Assembly: GCF_030915405.1 (NCBI RefSeq)
Contig: NZ_CP133262.1
Coordinates: 4,108,501 to 4,172,500, forward strand
Reading direction: 5' to 3'
Length of the DNA: 64,000 nucleotides
Source of the DNA: Neobacillus nitrireducens
GTDB lineage: Bacteria > Bacillota > Bacilli > Bacillales > Cytobacillaceae
Positions 8,601-18,586 of this stretch are shown piece by piece. How positions within the stretch are numbered: position 1 is the first letter of the stretch; the number at the start of each line of letters is the position of its first letter. The notes below the pieces were generated by a model. The model saw only the letters and a program-made list of their open reading frames with translations, was not told where the DNA came from and made no database searches. Both the position numbers and the translations under genes were made by a program.

Positions 8601-9764
8601 TTGGAGAATTTTACTTTTTGGAATCCAACCAAATTAATTTTTGGTAAGGGTGAACTAGAGAAGTTAAAAACAGAAGTGCCCCGTTATGGTAAAAAGGTGT
8701 TGCTTGTCTATGGCGGCGGCAGCATCAAACGAAGTGGTTTATATGAAAATGTTATCAACTTATTATCTGAAATCGGTGTTGAGGTTTTTGAACTTTCAGG
8801 TGTGGAACCGAATCCCCGGATTACTACCGCACGTAAAGGGGTAGACATTTGTAAGCAAGAAGGAATTGACTTCTTGTTGGCTGTTGGCGGCGGCAGTGTG
8901 ATTGACTGTACAAAGCTAATCGCAGCGGGAGCGAAATATGACGGAGATGCATGGGATTTAGTCGTAAAAAAGGCATTTGCAAAAGAGGCGCTCCCATTTG
9001 GAACGGTCTTGACGCTTGCGGCAACGGGCTCAGAAATGAATTCCGGTTCTGTTATTACGAATTGGGAGACAAATGAAAAGTATGGCTGGGGAAGCCCGGT
9101 AACTTACCCTAAATTCTCTATCTTAGACCCCATTAATACGTTTTCGGTTCCGAGAAATCAAACGATTTATGGAATGGTCGATATGATGACCCATGTTCTA
9201 GAACATTATTTTCATTTAGAAGAAAGTACGGATTTTCAAGACCGCATGTGTGAATCCCTGCTCATTACAGTGATGGAAACGGCCCCTCAGTTGCTTTCTG
9301 ACTTAGAAAGCTATCAACATCGGGCAACCATCCTCTACTGCGGGACAATGGCCCTTAATGGGACCTTGAACATGGGATACCGTGGGGATTGGGCTACTCA
9401 CAATCTTGAACATGCCGTATCTGCTGTATATGACATTCCGCATGGCGGCGGGCTTGCCATTCTATTCCCACACTGGATGCAGCATAACTTATCCGTGAAG
9501 CCGGAACGCTTTAAGCAGCTTGCTGTTCGAGTGTTTGGTGTGAATGATAACGGCAGGAGTGCCGAAGAAGTAGGGCTTGAAGGGATTCAAAAGTTACGTG
9601 AATTCTGGAATAGCATCGATGCACCGTCACGGTTAGCAGATTATGACATAGATGATTCGAAGCTAGATTTAATGGCTGACCGAGCGATGGAAAACGGAGA
9701 ATTTGGGAATTTTAAAAAGTTAAATCGTGATGATGTTTTAGCCATTTATCGGGCATCGCTATAA
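8601..9764 (+). CDS. Iron-containing NADH-dependent alcohol dehydrogenase, YugJ-like
   Basis: Group III alcohol dehydrogenase of 387 residues (butanol dehydrogenase type). It opens [20 protein letters not shown]. The dinucleotide-binding GGGSIK and [10 protein letters not shown] motifs lie at about residues 38-44 and 97-106. The iron site is spread over [11 protein letters not shown] and the [18 protein letters not shown] region (about 270-290). The start is TTG at 8601 with a perfect AAAGGAGGTG ribosome site eight bases before. It resembles the paired B. subtilis yugJ/yugK products; only one copy is here. The physiological aldehyde or alcohol is not known. Confidence 0.9.
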   Translation: MENFTFWNPTKLIFGKGELEKLKTEVPRYGKKVLLVYGGGSIKRSGLYENVINLLSEIGVEVFELSGVEPNPRITTARKGVDICKQEGIDFLLAVGGGSVIDCTKLIAAGAKYDGDAWDLVVKKAFAKEALPFGTVLTLAATGSEMNSGSVITNWETNEKYGWGSPVTYPKFSILDPINTFSVPRNQTIYGMVDMMTHVLEHYFHLEESTDFQDRMCESLLITVMETAPQLLSDLESYQHRATILYCGTMALNGTLNMGYRGDWATHNLEHAVSAVYDIPHGGGLAILFPHWMQHNLSVKPERFKQLAVRVFGVNDNGRSAEEVGLEGIQKLREFWNSIDAPSRLADYDIDDSKLDLMADRAMENGEFGNFKKLNRDDVLAIYRASL

Positions 9765-9886
9765 TTTATCGCTTGAGAAGAAATTTGTCGAAAATGGGTA
9801 CGTTTACAATTAAAGTCCTACCTTGATAATCAGCTCATCATTCGTTAAAGTGATTATTGAAAAATAAAATTTATGGAGGATCATGC

Positions 9887-11233
9887 ATGACACACGTTCG
9901 TTTTGATTACTCAAAAGCTTTAACCTTCTTTGGAGAACATGAACTTACATATTTACGTGATGCTGTAAAGGTTGCTCATCATTCTTTACATGAGCAAACC
10001 GGTGCAGGCAATGACTTTTTAGGGTGGATTGACCTTCCTACCAATTATGACAAGGAAGAGTTTTCCCGCATCCAGAAATCTGCTGAAAAAATCAAGGCTG
10101 ATTCTGACATACTTCTTGTGATTGGTATCGGTGGTTCGTATCTTGGCGCACGGGCAGCAATTGAAATGCTCCAGCACAGTTTTTACAATGTATTGCCAAA
10201 AGAACAACGAAAGACACCTCAAGTTATTTTTGTCGGTAATAATATCAGTTCTACCTATATGCGGGATTTAATTGACGTCCTTGATGGAAAGGACTTCTCT
10301 ATTAATGTCATTTCCAAGTCGGGTACAACAACCGAACCAGCGATTGCTTTCCGTATTTTCCGCAGGCTTCTTGAAGAGAAATATGGTCAAGAAGAAGCGC
10401 GCAAACGTATTTATGCGACAACGGACAAAGCAAGAGGTGCTCTTAAAACATTAGCAACCGAAGAGGGATACGAGACATTTGTCATTGCTGATGATATTGG
10501 TGGCCGTTATTCAGTACTAACTGCAGTTGGGTTACTTCCAATTGCGGTAAGCGGAGCAAACCTTGAAAAAATAATGGAGGGTGCTCAGCAAGCACAAGCG
10601 GACTTTGGTCATTCCGAACTTGAAGATAATGCTGCCTACCAGTACGCTGCTGTTCGAAATGTCCTGTACAATAAAGGCAAAACGATTGAAATGCTCATTA
10701 ATTATGAACCGGGGCTGCAGTATTTTTCGGAGTGGTGGAAGCAATTATTTGGAGAAAGTGAAGGGAAAGACCAAAAAGGTATTTATCCATCTTCTGCAAA
10801 TTTCTCAACAGACCTTCATTCGCTTGGACAATATGTTCAAGAAGGCCGTCGTGACTTGTTTGAAACGATCATTAAGGTTGAAAAGCCACGCCACGAGTTG
10901 AAAATTGAAGCATTCGAAAATGACTTAGACGGGTTGAATTACTTAGCTGGTCAAACGATTGATTTTGTTAATAATAAGGCATTTCAAGGGACTATGCTCG
11001 CCCACACAGACGGCGGCGTTCCGAATTTAATTGTTAACATCCCAGCAATGGATGAGTATACACTAGGCTACCTTGTTTATTTCTTTGAGAAGGCCTGCGC
11101 GATGAGCGGTTACTTACTAGGAGTCAATCCTTTTGATCAACCGGGTGTTGAAGCTTACAAAGTAAATATGTTTGCCCTCTTAGGCAAACCAGGATTTGAA
11201 GAGAAAAAGGCAGAACTAGAAAAAAGATTATAA
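9887..11233 (+). CDS. pgi: Glucose-6-phosphate isomerase
   Basis: Cytoplasmic glycolytic enzyme interconverting glucose-6-phosphate and fructose-6-phosphate. The frame is open from 9857, but the real start is the ATG at 9887: TGGAGGA lies just before it and the protein then begins [12 protein letters not shown], as in Bacillus Pgi, giving 448 residues. Visible family motifs include [14 protein letters not shown] (about 75-88), [11 protein letters not shown] (about 140-150), [18 protein letters not shown], and a C-terminal QPGVEAYK. A strong terminator follows. The 122 bp before it hold no clear promoter. Confidence 0.97.
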   Translation: MTHVRFDYSKALTFFGEHELTYLRDAVKVAHHSLHEQTGAGNDFLGWIDLPTNYDKEEFSRIQKSAEKIKADSDILLVIGIGGSYLGARAAIEMLQHSFYNVLPKEQRKTPQVIFVGNNISSTYMRDLIDVLDGKDFSINVISKSGTTTEPAIAFRIFRRLLEEKYGQEEARKRIYATTDKARGALKTLATEEGYETFVIADDIGGRYSVLTAVGLLPIAVSGANLEKIMEGAQQAQADFGHSELEDNAAYQYAAVRNVLYNKGKTIEMLINYEPGLQYFSEWWKQLFGESEGKDQKGIYPSSANFSTDLHSLGQYVQEGRRDLFETIIKVEKPRHELKIEAFENDLDGLNYLAGQTIDFVNNKAFQGTMLAHTDGGVPNLIVNIPAMDEYTLGYLVYFFEKACAMSGYLLGVNPFDQPGVEAYKVNMFALLGKPGFEEKKAELEKRL

Positions 11234-11245
11234 TCAACAAAAACG

Positions 11246-11284
11246 AAAGAGAGCTGATGAGATAAAATCAGCTCTCTTTTTTTA
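11246..11284 (+). terminator. Terminator of pgi
   Basis: Arms AAAGAGAGCTGAT and ATCAGCTCTCTTTTTTT, loop of eight bases, 12 bases after the pgi stop. Confidence 0.9.
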
Positions 11285-11342
11285 TTGAAAATTACTTGAT
11301 TTGGAGAAACTAATCGTATCGATGATGAGGAGGTAAATTTAG

Positions 11343-11756
11343 ATGATTGAATTACCATCAAAGGTGGAAGGTAAGCAGTTTGATTTGTTTGAGTTAGAAC
11401 AAAAACTAAAGCCAATCGGCTATACGATTGGAGGGAACTGGGATTATGATCATGGTGCGTTTGATTATAAAATAAACGGTAGTGAAGATGAAGGCTACCA
11501 GTTTATACGCTTGCCTTTTCAAGCAGTCGACGGGCAGCTTGATGATAACAATTGTACAGTTAAGTTAGGGAGACCGTTTCTATTGTCGCACGTATTTGAG
11601 GCAGAACTAGATGATGAAGCAAGTACAGGCACCTTTTCCGGGACCTTCAATCAGTTTCAGGAGCCTGTTGATAAGGATGCTAGCTTTCCGCAACAATATA
11701 TTGAAGAAGGGAAAGCTTTGGCACAGGAATTGGAAATGCTGCTCCTAGCTGATTAG
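11343..11756 (+). CDS. yugN: YugN-like family protein
   Basis: Cytoplasmic protein of 137 residues matching the YugN family of bacilli: it opens with a VEGKQFDLFELEQKLKPIGY segment, followed by GGNWDYDHGAFDYKI and RPFLLSHVFEAELDDEA. Function is unknown. The ribosome site GAGGAGGT is strong. The gene lies tail to tail with the yugO-like channel gene, one base apart, and this pgi-yugN-yugO neighbourhood matches that of B. subtilis. Confidence 0.88.
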   Translation: MIELPSKVEGKQFDLFELEQKLKPIGYTIGGNWDYDHGAFDYKINGSEDEGYQFIRLPFQAVDGQLDDNNCTVKLGRPFLLSHVFEAELDDEASTGTFSGTFNQFQEPVDKDASFPQQYIEEGKALAQELEMLLLAD

Positions 11757-11757
11757 A

Positions 11758-12744
11758 CTATTTAAAAATTAATAAGCGATCATTTTCCTCAATTTGCAAA
11801 GAGTGGGATGGATTCAGAAATGTTTCATCCCCTCTTTGAATCCCAATCAACAGGAAACCATTTTTTAATGAAATATGGCAAACATCAGTGAATGACCGTC
11901 CAATCTCCTCATCCTTAGCTCTATAGGTGGACAATCGACTGTCTTGTAACTCATGGACAATATTTGAAAGAAGCCCATCACCATTTGAATGCAGACTGTT
12001 TACCATAAAAACAGATGTCAATTTATTCGATTGAATGACTTCATCCGCCCCGGCTCTTAAGGCATTATTCACTTGCTCAGCCGTTAAGATTTCCACGATA
12101 CATTTTACTTGAGGACAAATCCCTTTGATTGTGAGTAAGGTTAGAATACTATTCATATCTGCTTGGAGTTCATCGTTCCCTCTATCAGCAGTAATCAGCA
12201 CCTTCTCCGCATTTTGAATATCACTTTTGATAATCGTCTCATCCACATGACCTTTGCCTTGGATAAAATGGACGAACCTTGATTTTACAGGGTTTGCTTC
12301 TAATGTTTCATCTATTAAAACAATCATTTGTACATATTTTGAATTTGTTAGTTTACTTATTAGTTCCTTTGAGCGTTCATTCCAGCCAATAATGATGATA
12401 TGACCTTCCCCTTTATAAGGAATTCTCCCTTCCGAAAAGGCATCTTGCTTAGTAACGGCAGCTGCTGCCAATGTTCCAAAATAGGAGGAAACAATTCCAA
12501 CACCTAACAGGATTAATATGACTGCAGTTAGTCTTCCAAAGAAGGAATGTGGAACATAATCTCCATATCCTACGGTCGAAGCAGTAATAATGGCCCACCA
12601 TATCCCATCAAAAATGGTAGGAAAAGTATCTGGTTCTAATAAATGAATGGATATTCCAAATGAGAGAAATACGAGCAGCGCAATGACTAGAATTCGAACG
12701 AGGAGCGGCAAGCGCAAAAAGCTGATATAAACTCTGTTCGGCAC
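11758..12744 (-). CDS. yugO: Potassium channel with RCK domain, YugO-like
   Basis: Two-transmembrane potassium channel of 328 residues. The first membrane helix is at about residues 13-33, the pore with selectivity filter TVGYGD at residues 57-62, the second helix at about 70-92. A cytoplasmic RCK/TrkA-N domain starts at about 112 (GHIIIIGWNERSKELISKL) and a TrkA-C-like end closes with IEENDRLLIFK. In B. subtilis YugO mediates potassium-based electrical signalling in biofilms and its operon is reported to be under SinR. I saw no SinR-type palindrome in the 240 bp before this copy, nor an mstX-like gene. It faces yugN tail to tail. Confidence 0.92.
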   Translation of the reverse strand: MPNRVYISFLRLPLLVRILVIALLVFLSFGISIHLLEPDTFPTIFDGIWWAIITASTVGYGDYVPHSFFGRLTAVILILLGVGIVSSYFGTLAAAAVTKQDAFSEGRIPYKGEGHIIIIGWNERSKELISKLTNSKYVQMIVLIDETLEANPVKSRFVHFIQGKGHVDETIIKSDIQNAEKVLITADRGNDELQADMNSILTLLTIKGICPQVKCIVEILTAEQVNNALRAGADEVIQSNKLTSVFMVNSLHSNGDGLLSNIVHELQDSRLSTYRAKDEEIGRSFTDVCHISLKNGFLLIGIQRGDETFLNPSHSLQIEENDRLLIFK

Positions 12745-12982
12745 ACGGACACCTCTTTCCTCGTGTTTAGCTCCATTATTTAGATCTGGTGCTGAAACAG
12801 TTATTACTATTATTGACGAAAATGGATCGATCTAATAGGCCTACATGATATTTTTGAAAATAGGCTGATGTTCACAAAAAATACGAATTTTTTTCATTAA
12901 TCTACTTGTTTTTACTGCCTAAAACTTATAAATTATGGTTATCAATATTAATACAGTAACAACAAGGAAGAGGGTTGGTTTC

Positions 12983-13144
12983 ATGACGACGGGTTTGATT
13001 ACGCTGCTATCAAATATTGAAAAAACAAGGTCAGAAATGGTTGAATTAGCGCATCTATACGGTTATTCGAATCCGCATGTGGTAAAATGCAGCCAGAAAC
13101 TTGATTCTCTATTAAATGTCTTTAATAATTTTGGAAAACAATAA
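12983..13144 (+). CDS. Spo0E-like aspartyl-phosphate phosphatase
   Basis: Protein of 53 residues of the Spo0E family: two helices carrying the signature SQKLD (residues about 37-41, CSQKLDSLLNVF). Such proteins remove phosphate from Spo0A-P and delay sporulation. The start is the ATG at 12983, since AAGGAAGAGGG lies nine bases before it; the in-frame ATG at 12935 has no ribosome site. It stands alone before a strong terminator. The 238 bp between the divergent channel gene and this start are AT-rich; I see no clear operator in them. Confidence 0.88.
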   Translation: MTTGLITLLSNIEKTRSEMVELAHLYGYSNPHVVKCSQKLDSLLNVFNNFGKQ

Positions 13145-13160
13145 TTGATGTCGAACACAT

Positions 13161-13201
13161 AAAACCTTCCGGGGATCATACTCCGGAAGGTTTATTTTTT
13201 T
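13161..13201 (+). terminator. Terminator after the Spo0E-like gene
   Basis: Arms AAACCTTCCGGGG and CTCCGGAAGGTTT, then ATTTTTTT. Confidence 0.88.
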
Positions 13202-13285
13202 GCAGAGAGAATAATATTTTACCTAAATGCAAAATGTAAAACGGTATTTTCCTTTTTTAGTCTTGACCTATGGAGGTGAAGAAGT

Positions 13286-14962
13286 GTGCTTATTGAAACA
13301 AAAAAAGAGCAAAGATTCATCTTCTTAGCTTTGCTTGTCATAGCGGTCTATCTTTCTCCACTATTTATTCTTCAGGAAAATGCTCATATTCGTGTTCATG
13401 ATAATTTGGATTCAAACTTAGCATGGTATAAGGTCTTAGCGAGAAGTGGAGAAATGTTTGGCTCAGTTAATGCGACTATTCCTCAAATCATAAATGGACA
13501 ATTATCGAGAAATGCCATAGGAACTGAATATAGTATCATTGTCTGGCTGTACGCACTTTTCCCAACAATGATTGCCTATGGTATAAGCCAAGCCATAACA
13601 AGAATAGTCGCTTTCTTTGGAATGTATTGGCTTTTAAAAAAACACCTTTTACCTGGTGAGAAGTGGCTGTTTATACAAATTGGCACCGCTCTTTCATTTG
13701 CTCTAACTCCATTTTGGCCTTCTGGGATGCTAAGTACTTTGGGAATGCCGCTTGCACTTTGGTCATTCCTTAACATTCGCAACGGTGAGGGAGCCTGGAA
13801 GGATTATTTGGTGCTTACCCTACTACCTTTTTATGCAAGTATTGTTTTGGGATTTTTCTTTTTTTTAACTGCCATGGGGTTCTTGTGGTTAGTTGATTGT
13901 TTCAGAAGAAAGGTATGGAACCTTCGCTTTTTGTTCGCACTTATCTATATGACCCTCATTTTTATGCTAGTTGAATATCGGCTCATTTTTTCATTTCTAT
14001 TAATAGATGAACCAAATAGTCGGGATGAATATTTTTATGCAACCCTGCCTTTTTGGAAATCCGTAATGCTTGTTATAAAAAATTACCTATTTGGACACAC
14101 CCATGTGATGACCGTTCATACACTATTTATTTTACCCGCAACCTTTACAGCAATGTATATTGTCTTCTGGAGAAAGCTTTGGGGGCAGGAAAAGCTATTT
14201 GTTTTTTTATTCTCATTAAATATCTTGCTATCTATTTGGTATGCTTTTTGGTTTTATGAAGGATGGTTACCTTTAATAAAGCGATTCCACTTTCTGGGCA
14301 CATTTAATTTCGCTCGTTATCACTTTTTGCGACCGATGGTTATTTATGCAGGCTTTGCCCTTGCATTAAAAATCCTTTCGCTACAAGGAAAAGACTGGGC
14401 TAGAACAGCTAAGTGGTATGCTGTCCTGCAGCTCCTCTTTTTAGGGCTATTTAATGATGAAATTATTTATCAAAAGAAACCCACTGTCAAAGAATTCTTT
14501 GCTGAGGAAATGTTTCAAGAAATAGATGGATATATCGGGATTCCGAAGGAAGAATATCGGATTGCTAGTATTGGAATACACCCAGCCATCTCTCAATATA
14601 ACGGTTTTTACACACTTGATACCTATAATAATTTTTATCCATTAACTTATAAACATCAGTTTCGGAAAATAATTGAAAAGGAATTGGCAAAAAATAAAGA
14701 GGTTCGCAGGTATTTTGATAAATGGGGCGGCCGTTGCTACATTTTTAGCGCACAGCTTGGAAAACATTATATGATCAAGAAGGATTCTAAACGTCATTTG
14801 AAAAGTTTAATGTTGAATACAGATGTCTTTAAAGACATGGGCGGCCGCTATATTTTTTCGGCTCTGCCGATCGATAATGCCGAGAAAAATCAATTATTGT
14901 TAGTTAAAGTATTCGAATCAAAGACATCAGCATGGAAAATCTATTTATACACGACTTTGTAG
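13286..14962 (+). CDS. Multi-spanning membrane protein, YkoS-like (DUF6044)
   Basis: Integral membrane protein of 558 residues with roughly ten to twelve hydrophobic segments up to about residue 390, then a soluble C-terminal part of about 170 residues. A conserved outer loop after the first segment reads HIRVHDNLDSNLAWYKVLA. The start is GTG at 13286 after GGAGGTGAAGAA. It resembles B. subtilis YkoS, encoded beside a dolichol-phosphate-mannose-synthase-like glycosyltransferase (YkoT), as here 18 bp downstream. The likely role is transfer or export of a lipid-linked sugar decorating the cell surface, but no activity is established from sequence. Confidence 0.82.
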   Translation: MLIETKKEQRFIFLALLVIAVYLSPLFILQENAHIRVHDNLDSNLAWYKVLARSGEMFGSVNATIPQIINGQLSRNAIGTEYSIIVWLYALFPTMIAYGISQAITRIVAFFGMYWLLKKHLLPGEKWLFIQIGTALSFALTPFWPSGMLSTLGMPLALWSFLNIRNGEGAWKDYLVLTLLPFYASIVLGFFFFLTAMGFLWLVDCFRRKVWNLRFLFALIYMTLIFMLVEYRLIFSFLLIDEPNSRDEYFYATLPFWKSVMLVIKNYLFGHTHVMTVHTLFILPATFTAMYIVFWRKLWGQEKLFVFLFSLNILLSIWYAFWFYEGWLPLIKRFHFLGTFNFARYHFLRPMVIYAGFALALKILSLQGKDWARTAKWYAVLQLLFLGLFNDEIIYQKKPTVKEFFAEEMFQEIDGYIGIPKEEYRIASIGIHPAISQYNGFYTLDTYNNFYPLTYKHQFRKIIEKELAKNKEVRRYFDKWGGRCYIFSAQLGKHYMIKKDSKRHLKSLMLNTDVFKDMGGRYIFSALPIDNAEKNQLLLVKVFESKTSAWKIYLYTTL

Positions 14963-14980
14963 ACAGCGGGGGTTTAACAG

Positions 14981-16020
14981 ATGATGGAACAAGTTCTTAC
15001 AATTGTTGTACCTTGCTATAACGAGGAAGAAGTTTTACCTGTAACCATTGTTCAGCTACAGCAATTGTTGAAGGAGCTCATTAACGAGAGGCTTGTTTCT
15101 AAACAAAGCAAAATCTTGTTTGTTGATGACGGAAGTCAAGACCGTACATGGGAATTAATATATAAGGAAGGATTAAAAAATGAATATATTCGTGGCTTAA
15201 AGTTATCCAGAAATGTCGGTCATCAAAATGCATTACTTGCTGGTCTTTTTACTGCAATGGAGCTCTCTGATTGCGTTGTATCGATAGATGCAGATTTACA
15301 GGATGATATCAAAGTTATCCGTGAGTTTGTCCTGAAGTTTCATGATGGGAATGAAATTGTTTACGGTGTTCGCAAGGGGCGTGATACGGATACTCTTTTT
15401 AAACGAAGTACTGCCCAAGGTTTTTATAAAATCATGGAAAAGATGGGGGTTGACCTTGTTTATAATCATGCAGACTTCCGATTAATGAGTAAAAGAGCAG
15501 TGCAAGAGTTAGAACGTTTTAGCGAAGTCAATTTATTTTTGCGGGGGATTGTTCCTCTTCTCGGCTTCCGCTCGGATGTGGTGTATTATGACAGGCTTGA
15601 AAGGCAAGCGGGTGAAACGAAATATCCTTTAAAAAAGATGCTCGCCTTTGCTTTTGATGGAATTACCTCCTTTTCTATATCGCCAATTCGCTTTGTTCTC
15701 ATAATCGGATTGGTTTCTTTTTCCTGAGCCTATTCTTTGGTGTCTATTTTTTAACGCTAAAGATTTTTGGGAATACCGAGACGGGATGGACGTCGCTGAT
15801 TACTTCAATCTGGCTTATTGGCGGTTTGCAGTTAATTGCGATCGGATTGATTGGAGAGTATGTAGGGAAAATTTATAAAGAATCAAAACAGCGGCCAAAG
15901 TATATTGTTGATATTGATTCCTTTAATCTGCCAAAACCAAGACATCATTTGCTTAATCAAACAGTAGAGGATGAGTTGTATAATCTGGACCTTAGACAAA
16001 TATCTGAAACCAACAACTAA
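14981..16020 (+). pseudogene. Glycosyltransferase family 2, YkoT-like, frameshifted
   Basis: DPM1/GtrB-type membrane glycosyltransferase that would pass an activated sugar to polyprenyl phosphate. The first frame (14981-15727) has VVPCYNEEEVLPVTI, the DDGSQDRT motif (about 48-55) and SIDADLQDD (about 102-110). It ends at TGA 15725-15727, in the middle of the C-terminal membrane region. The frame resumes without a gap in the next phase (FLSLFFGVYFLTLK, then GGLQLIAIGLIGEYVGKIYKE) to TAA 16020. One missing T in the five-T run at 15718-15722 explains this; restored, the protein has about 346 residues, the family's length. It is a real deletion, a slippage event or a sequencing error. The ykoS-like gene is directly upstream. 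Confidence 0.82.
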
Positions 16021-16177
16021 CTCACTGGATAAAAGTATTTTGACTTCAAAAATATAAGAGCAGCGTTATAGTTTACCTGGATTTGTAAGCTCATTTTATT
16101 TTTTATGTAGTACAAACCTATTTCTCTGAATAAAAATTATAGACAGGCTTCTATTTATTTATGGGGGAGAGATAGAG

Positions 16178-16801
16178 ATGAATGTATTTTTGAGCTATAT
16201 TCTGTTAGGGCTATCGCTGGCTGCTCCTATTGGGCCGATTAATGCAGCGCAAATTGACAGGGGAATAAGAAGCGGCTTTATGCACTCGTGGCTAATTGGG
16301 GTAGGGGCAGTTGTCGCAGATGGTGTTTATATGTTTGTGGTTTACATAGGAGTTGTCCAATTTCTTGAGACAGATTTTATGCAGACCTTTCTCTGGTTTT
16401 TTGGCTGTTTTGTATTGATGTACACAGGGATCGAAACCTTCATGAATGCAGGGAAAATAAATTTGGAGCATTCCAGAGAAAAGGAACCACTGGTCAAATC
16501 GTTTTTTTCAGGATTCCTAATGTCAATATCCAATCCGTTAACGATTCTCTTTTGGTTAGGTATTTATGGCTCTGTCCTTGCAAAAACAGCCACAACCTAC
16601 AATACTGGTCAATTAGTGTTATACAGTAGTGCGATTTTTATTGGGTTATTGATTTGGGATATTGCCATGGCAAGTGTATCCAGCAACTTTCGAAAATTTT
16701 TAACACCTCAATTACTTGTAGGGATATCCTGTTTGTCTGGACTTTCTTTAATTGGCTTTGGAATATATTTTGGAATGCAAGCTTTTAATGTTTTATTTTA
16801 A
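16178..16801 (+). CDS. LysE/RhtB family amino acid exporter
   Basis: Membrane protein of 207 residues with five to six hydrophobic segments and the family N-terminus GLSLAAPIGPINAAQIDRGI, followed by GVGAVVADGVYM. Members export amino acids or homoserine lactone-like compounds; the substrate here cannot be inferred. GGGGAGAGA precedes the ATG. The roughly 150-bp gap before it contains no recognised element. Confidence 0.88.
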   Translation: MNVFLSYILLGLSLAAPIGPINAAQIDRGIRSGFMHSWLIGVGAVVADGVYMFVVYIGVVQFLETDFMQTFLWFFGCFVLMYTGIETFMNAGKINLEHSREKEPLVKSFFSGFLMSISNPLTILFWLGIYGSVLAKTATTYNTGQLVLYSSAIFIGLLIWDIAMASVSSNFRKFLTPQLLVGISCLSGLSLIGFGIYFGMQAFNVLF

Positions 16802-16828
16802 AAATAAAAACCAGCGAAAAATCGCTGG
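16801..16828 (-). terminator. Terminator of the APC permease gene
   Basis: Read on the minus strand, the hairpin CCAGCGA-TTTT-TCGCTGG is followed by TTTTTATTTT. It lies between the two convergent genes. Confidence 0.7.
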
Positions 16829-16834
16829 ATTCCT

Positions 16835-18190
16835 TTATGCGGTAGGCCATGGACTAAGAACCTTCTTCTTAGACTTTTTCCACTTTAACTGCATGATTAA
16901 GGTAATCACCCCAATAATGCCAATAAAGGCTAAGCTAATGAAAAAGCCAGGTCTGCTTGTTTTGTGAAATAGTGTCCCACTGACAGCAATTAAAATAAAG
17001 AGAGCGCCAAAGGAGTACATAATTTTTTCTTTCAGCTTTAACTCTAAGATTTTTCTGGAAGAGGCCAGAATAAAGAGCCAATTATAAAGAAGCATTAATG
17101 CAGCACCTGTGGTCACCCACTCATAAATTTGATCGGGCAGCACTAACGCGGACACAATCGAAGCGGAAATTCCCAGCATTGTCACAAGTAATGCGGGGAG
17201 GGGAACTTTTAATTTCCCTAGTTTCGAAAAACTTGCAGGGGCATCACCTTCTTCTCCCAACGTAACAAGAACGCTTGTTACCCCATAAAGAGAAGCCGTC
17301 ATCGTCGAAAACCCTGCAATGATTAATGTTGCATTAAAGAAATGCGGAACAAAGGACAAATGGTAGGCATTTAAGGCCACAACAAACGTACTTTCCTTTG
17401 TGTTAAATTGATTCCAAGAAACAATCATAACAGCAAGGCCGATGGAAACAACATAGATAATCATCAGGGTAAACAACATCACTTTCCCAGCTTTTGGCGC
17501 TTCTTTAGGATCGTTTAAATTGGTGGCCATCAATCCTAAGATTTCAATCCCGCCGAAGGCATAAAATGCAAATATGACAGCTGACCACAAGCCTTTGAAA
17601 CCGTGTGGAAGAATTTCGCTTTTACTATTAGGGTACTGAATGGCGCGGTCACCATCAATGACTTCGAAAATGGCCAGCAAGGCAATCACGATAAACATTA
17701 AGATTGCTGAGATTTTTAAAATCGCAAGAATATTTTCAAGTTTATTTAATACCTTTACTCCGATTAAAATAACCGCTAATCCAAGAACGGCATAAATCGT
17801 GGCAAATATCCACAAGGGAACTTTTGGCAGCCAGAAACGGGAAAAAATAGATAGTGCTGTCATTTGGCTTCCCATTATTAGTACTTCTGAGGACCAGTAG
17901 ACCCAACCGCTGCTAAAACCAGCCCATTTTCCATAGGCTTTCTTCGCATACGACCTAAAGCCGCCTTTTAATGGCTCTTTTGAAGTCATTTTTGAAAGAG
18001 CATCATAGACAAAATAAGTCCCGAGGGCAGCGATCAAAAACGCGATTAAAATAGAGGGCCCAGTCATCTTAATCGCTAACCCGGAGCCAAGGAAAAAACC
18101 TGTCCCAATGGTACAGCCCACTCCGAATAAAGAAAGCTGCCACCATTTCAAGTTGTTTTGCTCGTCCCCGCCGGATTTGGATTTACTCAT
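16835..18190 (-). CDS. APC family amino acid permease
   Basis: Amino acid-polyamine-organocation transporter of about 451 residues with twelve predicted membrane segments. The first segment carries the family signature GVGCTIGTGFFLGSGLAI (about residues 25-42), and FYAFGGIEILGLMA follows in segment six. The frame opens at 18196, but AAAGGAG lies directly before that codon, so the ATG at 18190 is the better start. Monocistronic, with a terminator on the downstream side. The substrate is unknown. Confidence 0.9.
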   Translation of the reverse strand: MSKSKSGGDEQNNLKWWQLSLFGVGCTIGTGFFLGSGLAIKMTGPSILIAFLIAALGTYFVYDALSKMTSKEPLKGGFRSYAKKAYGKWAGFSSGWVYWSSEVLIMGSQMTALSIFSRFWLPKVPLWIFATIYAVLGLAVILIGVKVLNKLENILAILKISAILMFIVIALLAIFEVIDGDRAIQYPNSKSEILPHGFKGLWSAVIFAFYAFGGIEILGLMATNLNDPKEAPKAGKVMLFTLMIIYVVSIGLAVMIVSWNQFNTKESTFVVALNAYHLSFVPHFFNATLIIAGFSTMTASLYGVTSVLVTLGEEGDAPASFSKLGKLKVPLPALLVTMLGISASIVSALVLPDQIYEWVTTGAALMLLYNWLFILASSRKILELKLKEKIMYSFGALFILIAVSGTLFHKTSRPGFFISLAFIGIIGVITLIMQLKWKKSKKKVLSPWPTA

Positions 18191-18208
18191 TGACATTCTC
18201 CTTTTACT

Positions 18209-18370
18209 CTAAATATCTCGTCCGGTCGCCCCCGGTGACTTGTCAGTATTATCTTGATTATTATATTCCGGATCATTAAGACCCGGCTTTTGTGTTTTGT
18301 TGCCACCTAAATATACGGCTTGATGTTCCTTTTGCTCTTTTCTGAATGTATCAAAGTTTTCATTAACCAC
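18209..18370 (-). CDS. Small hypothetical protein
   Basis: A 53-residue hydrophilic protein rich in Asn, Asp, Lys and Gln, ending SPGATGRDI. The GTG start at 18370 is preceded by AGGAGATA at good spacing. It ends 19 bp before the permease start on the same strand, so it could share its transcript. No family recognised; composition is that of a soluble, possibly disordered small protein, as often seen among sporulation-linked small genes in bacilli. Confidence 0.55.
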   Translation of the reverse strand: MVNENFDTFRKEQKEHQAVYLGGNKTQKPGLNDPEYNNQDNTDKSPGATGRDI

Positions 18371-18586
18371 ACTATCTCCTCATTTCTCCTAATTGATATT
18401 TCTTAAGATACTCGCCTCGTCAATTCTTATTCAGTTAAAAATCAATGCATGAGATTGGTTTTTGATGGAATTAAATTTTCATTACATAATCAACCGCAAA
18501 AGTAATGAAAATATAAGGGAACTATAAATAGAAATAACATAAATGTGAAATAGATATTGCGCTTTTCAATGAAAGGGGTTTATCAC

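Noticed and set aside
12745..12982. SinR-type operator or mstX-like gene before the yugO-like channel
   Set aside because: Looked for because of the B. subtilis precedent; no GTTC-N8-GAAC and no small membrane-protein frame was seen.
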